From Ancylomarina sp. DW003 (lineage in GTDB: Bacteria > Bacteroidota > Bacteroidia > Bacteroidales > Marinifilaceae): DNA of 64,000 bases. The position numbers were made by a program, and so were the translations under genes. The DNA is taken from positions 186,001 through 250,000 of the forward strand of contig NZ_JAKJSD010000001.1 of NCBI RefSeq assembly GCF_029029505.1, written 5' to 3'. This document shows positions 9,203 through 18,918 of the stretch, in pieces; position 1 is the stretch's first letter; the number at the start of each line of letters is the position of its first letter. Under the pieces are notes generated by a model. It saw only the letters and a program-made list of their open reading frames with translations. It searched no databases and was not told where the DNA came from.

Positions 9203-10042
9203 CTACTCTAAATTAATATGTTGAGCCCTTAATTCTCGTTTTAGAAACACGCCAGCTTTTTCTTCAAAATCAGAAATAAACTCTGTTGTAAAAAACCTGA
9301 CTTGTCCCTTTTTAGAGCAAAGTATTTCTATTTCCTGATGACGTTTTAAATAATCAATTAAACTTCGTGCTACAATCTGCCCTTGGGAAATCAATTTCAC
9401 ATGATTAGGCAAAAAAGATTGAATTTCATTCCTCAAAATAGGATAATGCGTACAAGCCAATATAAGCGTATCTAGTCGCTCATCTTTTGAAAGAATAGCA
9501 TCAATATGCTTTTTAATAAAATACCGGCCACCTTCGTTATTATATTCTCTATTCTCAACTAGAGGAACCCATGTAGGACAAGCCTCTTGTACAACTCTAA
9601 AATCAGGAAACAGCTTTTCCATCTCCATCAAATAGGACTCTGAACGAACCGTACCTAGGGTACCTAACACACCTACATGTTTAGATTGACTTAAAGTTCC
9701 CAACTCTTCCACACTTGGTCGAATAACTCCTAGGACTCTTCGGTTGGGAGCAATACGTGGTAAATCTCGCTGTTGAATTGTTCTCAAAGCTTTTGCTGAG
9801 GCGGTATTACAAGCAAGTATCACCAACTGGCAACCCATCGAAAATAATTTCTCAACTGCCTGCAAGGTGTACTGATAAATCACATCAAACGATCTAGTTC
9901 CGTATGGAGCTCGAGCATTATCCCCAAGATAAATAAAATCATAGTCCGGCATAAGCTTAATGAGCTCATCCAGTATGGTCAAACCTCCATAACCAGAATC
10001 AAAAACACCTATAGGTTGCTTTAGGTCAGTATTCTTATTCAT
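9203..10042 (-). CDS. murI: glutamate racemase
   Basis: MurI interconverts L- and D-glutamate in the cytoplasm and so provides D-glutamate for peptidoglycan precursors. The 279-residue protein has the expected motifs: PIGVFDSGYGGLT at the N-terminus, the first catalytic cysteine in LACNTASA and the second in LACTHYPIL. Length is normal. It follows the two skp/ompH genes, but a clear terminator (10080-10115) lies between them, so it may have its own promoter. Confidence 0.95.
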   Translation of the reverse strand: MNKNTDLKQPIGVFDSGYGGLTILDELIKLMPDYDFIYLGDNARAPYGTRSFDVIYQYTLQAVEKLFSMGCQLVILACNTASAKALRTIQQRDLPRIAPNRRVLGVIRPSVEELGTLSQSKHVGVLGTLGTVRSESYLMEMEKLFPDFRVVQEACPTWVPLVENREYNNEGGRYFIKKHIDAILSKDERLDTLILACTHYPILRNEIQSFLPNHVKLISQGQIVARSLIDYLKRHQEIEILCSKKGQVRFFTTEFISDFEEKAGVFLKRELRAQHINLE

Positions 10043-10079
10043 CTAACAGTCGCTATTTATTTCAATCACTTAATATTAC

Positions 10080-10115
10080 AAAAAAAGGTAGAACTTATTA
10101 CTAAGTCTACCTTTT
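10080..10115 (-). terminator. rho-independent terminator after the skp/ompH genes
   Basis: On the minus strand AAAAGGTAGA pairs with TCTACCTTTT, extended by CTTA/TAAG with one bulge, and ends in a run of seven T. It closes the bamA-skp operon. Confidence 0.8.
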
Positions 10116-10143
10116 AAATATTTTATTACTTAAACAGTATTGC

Positions 10144-10659
10144 TTACTGAATACCAAGCTTAGTTTTAACAAGTGGCATTAGATCAATACTTGTTGAAGA
10201 ATTGAATAGTACAACCCCTGTACTTAGATCTAATACATATGTGAAACCATTTTCTTCCCCAACATCCTTAATAGCTTTTGATGCTCTATCGAAGATTGGC
10301 TTTAACAAACTTTGTCTTAACTCACCAATTTCCTTTTGAGCAAACTGATCGAAAGTCTGCATACGGTTCTGAATTTGCTGAATCGCTTTCTCTCTATCAA
10401 GACGGATAGCTTCAGATAAAGTTTCTCTTTCTGCTAAATAAGCTTCGTACAACTTCTGAGCTTCAGCTTGTAATGACTTTAATTGAGTGTCAAATTCTTT
10501 AGCTTTAGTTTCAATTTGCTTTTGTGCTGCATCCTTCTCTGGCATAATTGCTAAAAGCGCAGATGAATCAATATGACCTAACTTAAGAGTCTGAGCAAAA
10601 GTATTTGCGCTTGTCAAAAGCACAACTGCTAATAAAGTAACTTTTAAAATTCTTTTCAT
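10144..10659 (-). CDS. OmpH/Skp-family periplasmic chaperone (second copy)
   Basis: Skp-family proteins hold unfolded outer-membrane proteins in the periplasm and deliver them to BamA. This 171-residue protein has a signal peptide (MKRILKVTLLAVVLLTSA..FAQ), a short beta start (LKLGHIDSSALLAIMPE), a long coiled-coil arm rich in K, E and Q (about residues 40-115) and the C-terminal return strand region. The ATG at 10659 is chosen because the longer frame begins with TTG at 10695 and adds residues before an otherwise perfect signal peptide. It is the last gene of the uppS-bamA-skp-skp cluster and differs clearly from its neighbour, so the duplication is old. Confidence 0.9.
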   Translation of the reverse strand: MKRILKVTLLAVVLLTSANTFAQTLKLGHIDSSALLAIMPEKDAAQKQIETKAKEFDTQLKSLQAEAQKLYEAYLAERETLSEAIRLDREKAIQQIQNRMQTFDQFAQKEIGELRQSLLKPIFDRASKAIKDVGEENGFTYVLDLSTGVVLFNSSTSIDLMPLVKTKLGIQ

Positions 10660-10719
10660 TGGGTTTCTTTTTAGATATGAGATAGAGATAATCAAAACAT
10701 CATAACTCTACTCATCGTT

Positions 10720-11253
10720 TTATTGTTTATTTACTCTTATTCCTAATTTATATAAAACCTTATCACTAAGGTCGAACTTATTATTACTGTAGATGATAGT
10801 TGGTCCATTAGCTTTATCAATTATCATTCCATAATTACCAGCTTTAGCAATTTCCTTAATTGCCTCATAAATATCATCTTGAATTGGACGAACCAAATCT
10901 TGCCTCCTTTTATATAGAGATCCATCACTTCCAAAGTATTTACTTTGCAACTTTTGTGCCAAAGCCTCCTTTTCCAGAACCTCCCTTTCTTTTTTCGATT
11001 TCAATTCAGGAGAAAGAAAGACTTGATCTTTACGCAATTTTGCATGCAGGTTTTTTATTTCAATATAAATACTCTCTATTTCAGATTGCCATTTAGCAGA
11101 ACTTTCATTCAATTGATCTTGTGCTGATTTATAATCTGGCATATGATCCAGAATGTAAGCTGTATCAACAAAACCATATCGTTGTTGTTGTGCTTTAAGG
11201 CCTGTTATCCCAACTAGCACAAAACTTAAAACACATATCAAATACTTCCCCAT
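10720..11253 (-). CDS. OmpH/Skp-family periplasmic chaperone (first copy)
   Basis: This 177-residue exported protein is a Skp homologue, with signal peptide MGKYLICVLSFVLVGITGLKAQ, then YGFVDTAYILDHMPDYKSAQ, a charged coiled-coil arm (about 45-115) and a C-terminal IYEAIKEIAKAGNYGMIIDK segment. The ATG at 11253 is preferred over the upstream TTG at 11262. It lies 130 bases after bamA, consistent with co-transcription and with delivery of barrel substrates to BamA. Tandem skp-like genes behind bamA are common in Bacteroidota. Confidence 0.9.
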   Translation of the reverse strand: MGKYLICVLSFVLVGITGLKAQQQRYGFVDTAYILDHMPDYKSAQDQLNESSAKWQSEIESIYIEIKNLHAKLRKDQVFLSPELKSKKEREVLEKEALAQKLQSKYFGSDGSLYKRRQDLVRPIQDDIYEAIKEIAKAGNYGMIIDKANGPTIIYSNNKFDLSDKVLYKLGIRVNKQ

Positions 11254-11385
11254 GACTCTCAAATATTAAATAATCTTATGAATAGTAATTAATGTTTTAA
11301 AATTCTATTTTGAAAGTACCGAATTTACAAATTATAAATTTAAATGAAATAAGAAATTTAAAATATTCTATCCATTTAGAAGCCA

Positions 11386-13890
11386 TTAAAACTGTTGACC
11401 AATTACGAAATGGAATTGACTCCCATTTTCACCAGGTCTAGCTGCTTCATCAAAACCATAAGCCCAGTCAATTCCAAGTAAACCGAACATCGGTAAGAAA
11501 ATTCTCATACCAATACCTGCTGAACGTTTAAGGTTGAATGGTTGAAAATCTTCAGATTCATACCACGCATTTCCAGCTTCAGCAAATGCTAATGCATAAA
11601 TCGTAGCCGATTGACTTAATGATAATGGGTAACGAACCTCTGCTGTAAATTTAGAATAAATATTACCTCCTAAACGCTGTCCATTTGCTGCAATTGGTGT
11701 TAAGGTTCCATTTCCATATCCACGCAAACCAATATTATCTGAACCGTACATGGAGTAACCTGACATTCCATCACCACCAACTTCGAACCCTTCAAATGGT
11801 GAACGTTTATCCTTATTAAAATAACCTAGGTAACCAAATTCAGCTCCTGTATAAAGCACAAGCTTGTCGGTCTTATTTAGGATTGGGGAAAACATTTTAC
11901 CCTTAAATACCCACTTGTGATATTCTATCCACTTATATTTCTCATCATCATCAGCACGCTTATAATTTACACCATCAAATAAAGAATAAGGAGGCGTAAT
12001 CTTCATACTCAATGAGAAAGATGATCCACTTCTTGTGTATAACGGATTATCAATAGAACTTCTTGACAAGGTTGTTGTAAAACTAAAGTTGTTTGAGGTA
12101 CCATTAGCTATTAAATAATACTGCCAATTTTTCAAACGATAGTTTTGATAACTAACTTCATTGTATAATGAAAAATAATCATCAGGCCATTTTAATCTTC
12201 TAGCTAAACCAACACTCATACCCAACACTTCTTGTTGTTGATCAGTATTAGGTTGATTATAATATGAACTGTATGATCTACTATATCCTGATTGTTTCGA
12301 ATAATAAAATGATGTGCTTAATGAAGTAGGTTTCTTTCCTCCTAACCAAGGTTCAACAAAAGATAAACTGTATGAACTATAATAAGATCCATTAGTTTGT
12401 GCCCGAATACTCAAAGTTTGGCCATCACCTGTTGGTAAAGGACTCCAAGCCTCTTTATTAAACATATTACGAATCGAAAAATTTGAGAATTTCAATCCAA
12501 CGGTACCGATAATCATACCAGCACCCCAACCTCCAGAAAGTTCAATCTGGTCGTTAGCTTTTTCTTCTAATTCATATATGATATCAACTTTTCCACTCTC
12601 AGGTTTAGGCTGAATATCAGGATTAATTGCTTCAGGATCGAAATGACCTAACTGCGCCAACTCTCGAACAGAACGAATAATATCTTTCTTACTAAATAAC
12701 TCACCTGGATATGTATACAATTCTCGACGTGCAACATGCTCGTGTGTTTTTGTATTTCCCTTTATCATTACTCTATCAATATACGCTTGTTTTCCTTCAA
12801 CAATACGCATTTCGATATCAATTGAATCTGTTCCAACAACAGTTTCAACCGGGTTCACATTAAAGAATAAATATCCATTGTCAAGATACAAGTTACTTAC
12901 GGCATCATCTTCAGTTGTTAATCGCTTATCAAGTAAGGTTTTGTTATACACATCACCTTTCTTCAGTTTTAAATACTGATCTAACATGAATGAATTGTAA
13001 ACTGTATTACCGACCCAAGTCACATCATTAAAGTAATAACGATTTCCTTCTTTATATTTTAAATAGATATCAACACGATCGTCCTCAACTTTTACAACAC
13101 TATCCGAGATAATCAATGCATCACGATAACCTTTCTCGTTAAATTTTTCAATTAAGGTTAACTTATCTTCTTCCCATTTTTCTTCGATATACTTCGATGA
13201 CTTTAAGAAATTCTTAAGCTTTTTCTCTTTTGTATTTTTTATAAATTTCTTAATCTTCTTAGTTGTAAAAGCATTGTTCCCTTCAACAAAAATCTCTCTT
13301 ACTTTTATTTTATTACTTCTATCAACCAGAATATCAAGAATAACACTATTCTCATCATCAGATGCATCTCGTTGAACAATGTTAACTTCTGTATTGTAAT
13401 AACCTTTTTCTTTAAAATAGTCTTTAACTACTTTTTCAGCGTTGGTTATCAAGAAATCAGTAATTTGGATTCCTTTTTGTAACTTCAACTTCTCCTTAAG
13501 CTTTGTCGTTTCACTTTTTGAAAGACCACCATAATTAACGCTTGATAATCTAGGTCGCTCCTGAAGATGAATATTCAAATAAATTTTCTTATCAACAAGC
13601 TTAGTTGCAGTAACATTAATATCAGAAAATAACCCTTGCTTATAAAGCTTCTGAATCCCCTTAGTAACTTTTTCTCCTGGAATATCAATCGTTTGACCTA
13701 CTTTAAAGCCAGCAATTCGAACTAGCACATCGTGCTCAAGATGTTTAATACCAGAAACTGTTACACCACCTATTTCGTACTTTTTAGGTTTAGCATAGTC
13801 CATTTTAGGATTGTAAATAGTATCAGCTTCTTGTGCAAAAGTGCTTAAACTTATAAGAAGAGAAAAGAGGAAGGTTAATCGCTTAATCAT
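11386..13890 (-). CDS. bamA: outer-membrane protein assembly factor BamA
   Basis: BamA is the essential Omp85 barrel that inserts beta-barrel proteins into the outer membrane. The 834-residue protein has a signal peptide (1-19), five POTRA repeats (about residues 40-430; YEIGGVTVSGIKHLEHDV opens the first) and a 16-stranded barrel with the late GGDGMSGYSMYGSDNIGLRGY region and a C-terminal HFVIGQQF strand ending in F. It starts 23 bases after the uppS stop, in an operon with DUF6089, uppS and two skp genes. Confidence 0.96.
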   Translation of the reverse strand: MIKRLTFLFSLLISLSTFAQEADTIYNPKMDYAKPKKYEIGGVTVSGIKHLEHDVLVRIAGFKVGQTIDIPGEKVTKGIQKLYKQGLFSDINVTATKLVDKKIYLNIHLQERPRLSSVNYGGLSKSETTKLKEKLKLQKGIQITDFLITNAEKVVKDYFKEKGYYNTEVNIVQRDASDDENSVILDILVDRSNKIKVREIFVEGNNAFTTKKIKKFIKNTKEKKLKNFLKSSKYIEEKWEEDKLTLIEKFNEKGYRDALIISDSVVKVEDDRVDIYLKYKEGNRYYFNDVTWVGNTVYNSFMLDQYLKLKKGDVYNKTLLDKRLTTEDDAVSNLYLDNGYLFFNVNPVETVVGTDSIDIEMRIVEGKQAYIDRVMIKGNTKTHEHVARRELYTYPGELFSKKDIIRSVRELAQLGHFDPEAINPDIQPKPESGKVDIIYELEEKANDQIELSGGWGAGMIIGTVGLKFSNFSIRNMFNKEAWSPLPTGDGQTLSIRAQTNGSYYSSYSLSFVEPWLGGKKPTSLSTSFYYSKQSGYSRSYSSYYNQPNTDQQQEVLGMSVGLARRLKWPDDYFSLYNEVSYQNYRLKNWQYYLIANGTSNNFSFTTTLSRSSIDNPLYTRSGSSFSLSMKITPPYSLFDGVNYKRADDDEKYKWIEYHKWVFKGKMFSPILNKTDKLVLYTGAEFGYLGYFNKDKRSPFEGFEVGGDGMSGYSMYGSDNIGLRGYGNGTLTPIAANGQRLGGNIYSKFTAEVRYPLSLSQSATIYALAFAEAGNAWYESEDFQPFNLKRSAGIGMRIFLPMFGLLGIDWAYGFDEAARPGENGSQFHFVIGQQF

Positions 13891-13912
13891 TATCTAATTG
13901 AATAGTTAATTC

Positions 13913-14659
13913 TTATTTATTATTTACTTGCTCACTAATTTTACCAAAACGTCTTTCTCTATTTTGATAATCTATAATGGCATTACACAGCTCTTCCTTA
14001 TTGAAGTCTGGCCAAAATATTTTTGCAAAATAGAATTCAGAGTAGGCTATTTGCCACAACAAAAAATTACTAATTCGATATTCGCCACTAGTACGAATTA
14101 CTAACTCAGGATCAGGAATATCCTTTGTTGTAAGATGATTTTCAAACAATGAAGAATCAATATCTTCAATTGCAAGTTCACCATTCTTTGTTTTAAGAGC
14201 TATTTGCTTTACCGCATCAACAATTTCCCATCGCGCGCTATAGCTTAATGCTAATATTAAAGTTAAGCCTGTATTAACTTCCGTTTTTTCAATTGTACCT
14301 TCCAACTTCAATCTCACCTCTTCAGGTAAACTGCTCAGATCTCCAATTGCTTTTAAACTAACATTATTCTTCATCAAAGTTGGGGTCTCATGATCAATAG
14401 CATCAACAAGTAATGACATTAAACTCAAAACCTCATCCTTAGGACGATTCCAATTTTCAGTAGAAAATGCATAAAGTGTTAGATAAGAAATACCAAGTTC
14501 AGCAGCACCTTCAACTGTTTGTCGAACGGCTTCTACGCCATTCTGATGACCTACAATTCGATGTTCACCTCTCTCCTTTGCCCATCTTCCATTACCATCC
14601 ATGATAATAGCGATATGCTTAGGTAATCTATCTTTTATGATTTTATCTGTAATCAACAT
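13913..14659 (-). CDS. uppS: isoprenyl (undecaprenyl) diphosphate synthase
   Basis: UppS condenses isopentenyl diphosphate with farnesyl diphosphate to the C55 carrier used for peptidoglycan and surface glycans. The 248-residue cytosolic protein shows the cis-prenyltransferase motifs [17 protein letters not shown] with the catalytic Asp, [21 protein letters not shown] and the C-terminal [20 protein letters not shown]. It lies 4 bases after the DUF6089 gene and directly before bamA. Confidence 0.96.
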   Translation of the reverse strand: MLITDKIIKDRLPKHIAIIMDGNGRWAKERGEHRIVGHQNGVEAVRQTVEGAAELGISYLTLYAFSTENWNRPKDEVLSLMSLLVDAIDHETPTLMKNNVSLKAIGDLSSLPEEVRLKLEGTIEKTEVNTGLTLILALSYSARWEIVDAVKQIALKTKNGELAIEDIDSSLFENHLTTKDIPDPELVIRTSGEYRISNFLLWQIAYSEFYFAKIFWPDFNKEELCNAIIDYQNRERRFGKISEQVNNK

Positions 14660-14662
14660 ATA

Positions 14663-15325
14663 TTATTTTACAATTCTATCGTATGCATGACATTGCAGGT
14701 TGTTAAAAAGTTGCAATGTAAGAGTTACACCTAAAAATGATATCCAATCATCGTTGTGAAACTTGTTAGCAATATTTAATTTGTTTGGATCATTTAAACC
14801 ATCCAAATCATCGGTAAAACTCTTTTTGAACGTCCATTCAACTGCAGCCGTCCAGCGCTTCCCAATAAGATACTTACAGCCTACTCCCATTGGAATAGCA
14901 AATGATGAAGTCGTACTACTGGAAGATAGATACGACAGGCCGCTTGTTATGTAGGGCGAAAAACGTTTTGCCCGACTTGACAATGGTACTAAGAAAGGTT
15001 GAAAATTAAATTCCACTTGAAGGGAAAAATCAACCAATTCTGTTTCGAAAGTCGCTCCCCGAGATTGTTGATAGTTGTTATCAAAATCCAAATCACTCCC
15101 TTTTAAATTTCCAAAACTTAAACTCGTTCTCACAGCATACCGTGGTCCCATATTGTATCGGTACATAAAACCGACAGTAGGCGAACTAGAATAAAGTTGT
15201 TTATTAGGGTTAATATCTCCCAAATAATAGTTGATTCCAGCTATAATTCCAACATCAGATGAATTCTGTGCATATATAGAATGGCCAACAAAAAAGAATA
15301 ATATCCCTAAAATAAATTTATACAT
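14663..15325 (-). CDS. DUF6089-type outer-membrane beta-barrel protein
   Basis: This 220-residue protein has a cleavable signal peptide (about 1-19, ending IYAQ) and a mature part of alternating strands typical of a small eight-stranded barrel (SDVGIIAGINYYLGDINP, VGFMYRYNMGPRYAVRTSL). I recognise it as the DUF6089 family, which in Bacteroidota sits between nadK and uppS/bamA. Its molecular role is unknown; position at the head of the bamA operon suggests an outer-membrane function. The gap to uppS is only 3 bases. Confidence 0.82.
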   Translation of the reverse strand: MYKFILGILFFFVGHSIYAQNSSDVGIIAGINYYLGDINPNKQLYSSSPTVGFMYRYNMGPRYAVRTSLSFGNLKGSDLDFDNNYQQSRGATFETELVDFSLQVEFNFQPFLVPLSSRAKRFSPYITSGLSYLSSSSTTSSFAIPMGVGCKYLIGKRWTAAVEWTFKKSFTDDLDGLNDPNKLNIANKFHNDDWISFLGVTLTLQLFNNLQCHAYDRIVK

Positions 15326-15407
15326 GAAAAACTCGTTTATATAACTTAATTCTTCTTATTCGAACATAAGATGCGCTAAGTATCGAATATTATTCAATCA
15401 CAAGCTA

Positions 15408-15415
15408 CAAAAGTA
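15408..15415 (-). promoter_or_regulatory. -7 box (TACTTTTG) for the DUF6089-uppS-bamA-skp operon
   Basis: An exact TAnnTTTG match on the minus strand lies about 83 bases before the ATG. No TTG sits at the standard 19-nt distance. Confidence 0.4.
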
Positions 15416-15496
15416 GCATATAATCTGAAAAAACCTTGGGTCTTAACAAAAATTAACCGCGGTTTGCAAATGTTTTCATTAGAACCTAAAACCGAG

Positions 15497-16381
15497 CTAA
15501 TTACGCTTATCAACACCCCACATAAGCTTGTTTCGGAGTGTGCTATAAAAAGAATGAGATTTCAATTTAAGCACCTTGATTTTAAAATCAGCCTTACTTA
15601 TTTTTAATTCATTTAAGGCCTCAAAACTCACGGATCTTGAATCCAAAGATGCTAAATAACTATCACTTCTTCCCTCAACTTTAAGTGTTATCTCTTGATA
15701 ATTGGGAACCACAATAGGACGTACAGTTAAATTATGAGGAGAAATAGGTGAAATTACAAAATTTTGCGTATTCGGTATTAGGATTGGCCCTCCAACACTC
15801 AATGAATATGCTGTTGAGCCTGTAGGTGTTGAAATAATTAAGCCATCCGCCCAATATGAATTCAAATATTCACCATCTATATAGGTGTGAATTGTGATCA
15901 TAGAAGCAGAATCCTTTTTATGCACGGTAAATTCATTTAAACCATAATTGAAATCTTTGAACAAACCATTACTTTCGGTTTGAACTTTCAGTAGTGTTCT
16001 CTCTTCAATTGAGTAATTCCCTTCTAAAATATTTGATATAGCCGCAGGAATTTCATCTCGAGCAATATCTGCCATAAAGCCAAGTCTTCCACTATTAACA
16101 CCGACAATCGGGACTCCTGAATCTTGAACTAAAGTCACTGCATCAAGGAAAGTTCCATCTCCACCAATACTGAAAAAATAATCGACATTTTTATCTAAAT
16201 CAGAATGCTGAGAAAAAAATTCACTAACATCAGGCGTAAAACCCAAATCGCTTACGATATAATCGTAAAAAGGCTGGTAAATACACAATTCTACTTCATG
16301 TGTATTAAACTCATCTAAAATTAATTTAAAGCTATCTAGAAAATCTTCACTAAACTGCTTCCCAAACAGGGCTACCTTCAT
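15497..16381 (-). CDS. nadK: NAD kinase
   Basis: NadK phosphorylates NAD to NADP in the cytoplasm. The 294-residue protein has the diacylglycerol-kinase-like fold motifs GGDGTFLDAV (the conserved GGDGT), VNSGRLGFMADI and STPTGSTAYSLSVGGPI. Length is normal. It is separated from DUF6089 by a 171-base promoter region and is preceded by its own well-formed promoter, so it is probably transcribed alone. Confidence 0.96.
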   Translation of the reverse strand: MKVALFGKQFSEDFLDSFKLILDEFNTHEVELCIYQPFYDYIVSDLGFTPDVSEFFSQHSDLDKNVDYFFSIGGDGTFLDAVTLVQDSGVPIVGVNSGRLGFMADIARDEIPAAISNILEGNYSIEERTLLKVQTESNGLFKDFNYGLNEFTVHKKDSASMITIHTYIDGEYLNSYWADGLIISTPTGSTAYSLSVGGPILIPNTQNFVISPISPHNLTVRPIVVPNYQEITLKVEGRSDSYLASLDSRSVSFEALNELKISKADFKIKVLKLKSHSFYSTLRNKLMWGVDKRN

Positions 16382-16412
16382 ATTATTTTTTAATAAGTAA
16401 GTGTTCGATATA

Positions 16413-16440
16413 TAGAAATTGAACTGTAGCTCAATTTCTA
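16413..16440 (-). promoter_or_regulatory. perfect hairpin in the nadK leader
   Basis: TAGAAATTGA and TCAATTTCTA form a 10-bp perfect stem with an 8-nt loop, ending 32 bases before the nadK ATG on the minus strand. No T run follows, so it is more likely an mRNA leader element than a terminator. Confidence 0.45.
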
Positions 16441-16476
16441 ATTTAAATCACAATATTATATATTATAATTTAATCA

Positions 16477-16506
16477 CAAATATAAGGGAATAGAGTAGTC
16501 AAACAA
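16477..16506 (-). promoter_or_regulatory. nadK promoter, Bacteroidota type
   Basis: On the minus strand TTG, exactly 19 nt, then TATATTTG give a full match to the TTTG-N19-TAnnTTTG layout. The leader of about 90 nt contains the hairpin at 16413-16440. Confidence 0.65.
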
Positions 16507-16532
16507 GAGCTTGATGCTTTTGAGAGCACAAA

Positions 16533-17198
16533 TTAGGTATTCAAAAATTTCATAAAGGAATTATAACGATCAAACAATAAGTCTTGCATGTCATCATCTC
16601 TCAGATAAGATGATTTAATGACATAATCGTATCGATGAAAAGTCTGAATAATAGATGATAAATTGGTTTTATTTATTTTAAGAGTTAATTCAATTTTTCG
16701 TGAAGTGTCCGACGATTTTATATACATGCTTAAAATTTTAGCATCGTTACCTTCGACAATTTGAGCAATCTCACTCAAAGAATAATCGATGGAATTTAAC
16801 TCCAGAACAATAACTCCTCCAGGTTCACTCACCGCAAACACATTATCTACATATTGCATTAAATCACTCAGAGTAATTAATCCCAAATAGGTTTCATCTT
16901 CTAAAAGAACTGGAATTACAGTTAGTTTTAGGTGTGAAACTTTTTCAATTACATCGTAAATATGCTGATCCTGGGTAACGAAGGGACTAAATAAAGATAA
17001 TTTTTGCTTTCCAATGGGTTCTTCAACCTGATTTAAATCGTAAATATCGTTATCAGATAATAGGCCAATAAATTGATCTCCTCTAACTATTGGTAGGTGA
17101 GAAACCTTAAATATTTCCATCCAATTCAGAGCCTGAAGCCCTGTGTCAGATTCTCTTAAAACCGGAACAACATCAGAAATTAAATCTTTTGCAATCAT
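16533..17198 (-). CDS. CBS-domain-pair protein
   Basis: This 221-residue cytoplasmic protein has two CBS motifs (about residues 1-60 and 65-125: VSHLPIVRGDQFIGLLSDNDIYDL and LTVIPVLLEDETYLGLITLSDL), which usually bind adenine nucleotides. The C-terminal 85 residues (VIVLELNSIDYSLSEIAQIVE..) resemble an ACT-like regulatory fold. No catalytic domain is present, so it is probably a sensor or regulator. Its place directly before nadK recurs in Bacteroidota and may hint at nucleotide sensing, but that is inference. Confidence 0.85.
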   Translation of the reverse strand: MIAKDLISDVVPVLRESDTGLQALNWMEIFKVSHLPIVRGDQFIGLLSDNDIYDLNQVEEPIGKQKLSLFSPFVTQDQHIYDVIEKVSHLKLTVIPVLLEDETYLGLITLSDLMQYVDNVFAVSEPGGVIVLELNSIDYSLSEIAQIVEGNDAKILSMYIKSSDTSRKIELTLKINKTNLSSIIQTFHRYDYVIKSSYLRDDDMQDLLFDRYNSFMKFLNT

Positions 17199-17226
17199 AT
17201 TAGGTTTTTTTTCAGGGAAATACTTC

Positions 17227-17234
17227 TAATTTTG
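17227..17234 (+). promoter_or_regulatory. -7 box (TAATTTTG) for pdxJ
   Basis: An exact TAnnTTTG match lies 73 bases before the pdxJ ATG in the divergent region with the CBS gene. Confidence 0.4.
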
Positions 17235-17307
17235 CCTTTCAGCAAAACAACTAAATAGTACAAATTTTGAGTTCAATTTTTTAACGACTCAATTATTCTT
17301 ACATAAA

Positions 17308-18021
17308 ATGACTAGACTTAGTGTAAATATAAACAAAATTGCAACATTAAGAAATGCCCGAGGCGGCAACACTCCAAATGTTTGTAAAATGGCATTAGAC
17401 TGTGAAAGATTTGGTGCAGAAGGTATCACGGTTCACCCACGACCAGACGAACGTCACATTCGCTATCAGGATGTAATGGATCTTAAGGATCTTGTTACTA
17501 CTGAATTTAACATTGAAGGTTACCCTACTGAAGATTTCATAGATTTAGTTCTAAAAGCCAAGCCTGCTCAGGTAACTCTTGTTCCAGATCCACCAGAAGC
17601 TATTACCTCTAATGCTGGCTGGGATACAGTAGCCAATAAGGATTTTCTTATTGAAGTAATCAATAGATTTAAGGCTGCAAACATTCGCACATCTATATTT
17701 GTTGACACCAACCTTAAAAATGTTGAGGGCGCTAAAGCAACAGGTACAGATAGAATTGAACTATACACTGAACCTTTTGCCGATAATTATCCCAACAATC
17801 CGGAAGAGGCTGTTCGTCCTTTTGCTATAGCAGCAGAGAAAGCGCACAAATTGGGATTAGGGGTAAATGCAGGTCATGATCTAAGTTTGGAGAATTTAAA
17901 ATTCTTCAACGAAAATGTTCCTAATCTTGCTGAAGTATCTATTGGACATGCTTTGGTAGCTGATGCTTTGTATTTCGGAATGGAAAACACAGTACAAATG
18001 TACTTGCGTCAATTAAAATAA
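17308..18021 (+). CDS. pdxJ: pyridoxine 5'-phosphate synthase
   Basis: PdxJ condenses 1-deoxyxylulose 5-phosphate with 3-amino-2-oxopropyl phosphate to pyridoxine 5'-phosphate, the last step of the DXP-dependent vitamin B6 route. The 237-residue TIM-barrel protein shows [31 protein letters not shown] (catalytic His and Arg), [21 protein letters not shown] and [12 protein letters not shown]. It is divergent from the CBS gene and is followed by a hydrolase 65 bases later. Confidence 0.97.
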   Translation: MTRLSVNINKIATLRNARGGNTPNVCKMALDCERFGAEGITVHPRPDERHIRYQDVMDLKDLVTTEFNIEGYPTEDFIDLVLKAKPAQVTLVPDPPEAITSNAGWDTVANKDFLIEVINRFKAANIRTSIFVDTNLKNVEGAKATGTDRIELYTEPFADNYPNNPEEAVRPFAIAAEKAHKLGLGVNAGHDLSLENLKFFNENVPNLAEVSIGHALVADALYFGMENTVQMYLRQLK

Positions 18022-18030
18022 AACGAATGA

Positions 18031-18064
18031 TTTTGATGTGAAGCAAATTAGTTTCACATCAAAA
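18031..18064 (+). terminator. hairpin between pdxJ and the hydrolase gene
   Basis: TTTTGATGTGAA pairs with TTCACATCAAAA around a 10-nt loop. A T-rich but interrupted tail follows, so it may be a weak terminator or an mRNA-stabilising stem. Confidence 0.4.
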
Positions 18065-18086
18065 ACTATTTTATCAACCCCTTACC

Positions 18087-18896
18087 ATGAAACTCAATTA
18101 TAAAAAAATTGGTGAAGGTCCAGCTCTAATAATTGTACATGGCCTTTATGGCAGCTTAGATAATTGGCTGACTGTTGCTAAAGAACTTGCTCAAAACTTC
18201 GAAGTTTACTTAATTGATCAACGCAACCATGGTAGCTCTCCCCATTCAGATTCTCACACCTATGAAGATCTTAAAAATGATCTTCTTGAGTTTATGGATG
18301 ATCAGAAAATTGATAAAGCTGTTCTTCTTGGTCATTCAATGGGAGGAAAAACAGTTATGTTTTTTGCTGTAGATTACCCTGAAAGGGTAAACAATTTAGT
18401 TGTGGTAGATATTGCACCTAAGAACTACAGTAAAATCTCCGACTATGCACCTCAAACAATCAATCACGATCATCTGGTTTCTGTAATTCTAAATTTTGAT
18501 TTAACCCCGTTTAGTTCTCGAACTGAAATCAATCAGGAACTTACTAAGCAAATAAAAAATGAAAAGGTTAGACAATTCCTTTTGAAGAACCTTAAACGAA
18601 ATGATGACAAAAGCTTCGGGTGGAAATTAAACATTGAAACCATTCACAATTATCTTCCTCAAATAATGGATGGTATTGACGAAAGCTCATTTGCAAAAGG
18701 TAAAGGTATTACCGGATTTCCAGTATTATTTATCCGAGGTGAAGAGTCGAATTATATATGTCATAACGATCACAAGCAGATTCGTACCATATTTCCATAT
18801 GCTGAAATTACAAGCATTCCTAAAGCAGGACATTGGGTTCATGCAGAACAACCAAATCTACTTGTAAAAACAGTTAATTACTTTATTTTGGAATAA
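18087..18896 (+). CDS. alpha/beta-fold hydrolase (YbfF-like esterase)
   Basis: This 269-residue cytoplasmic protein has an alpha/beta hydrolase fold: oxyanion region VHGLYGSLDNW, DQRNHGSSPHS, nucleophile elbow LGHSMGGKT and a late histidine in KAGHWVHAEQP. The sequence pattern best fits the acyl-CoA esterase YbfF group. The substrate is unknown. It may be co-transcribed with pdxJ, and a strong bidirectional terminator follows. Confidence 0.88.
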   Translation: MKLNYKKIGEGPALIIVHGLYGSLDNWLTVAKELAQNFEVYLIDQRNHGSSPHSDSHTYEDLKNDLLEFMDDQKIDKAVLLGHSMGGKTVMFFAVDYPERVNNLVVVDIAPKNYSKISDYAPQTINHDHLVSVILNFDLTPFSSRTEINQELTKQIKNEKVRQFLLKNLKRNDDKSFGWKLNIETIHNYLPQIMDGIDESSFAKGKGITGFPVLFIRGEESNYICHNDHKQIRTIFPYAEITSIPKAGHWVHAEQPNLLVKTVNYFILE

Positions 18897-18918
18897 GTTT
18901 TAAACAACTGATTCAAAT

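Noticed and set aside
11386-11394. A possible frameshift at the end of bamA
   Set aside because: The C-terminal strand ends with phenylalanine as expected, so the gene is complete.
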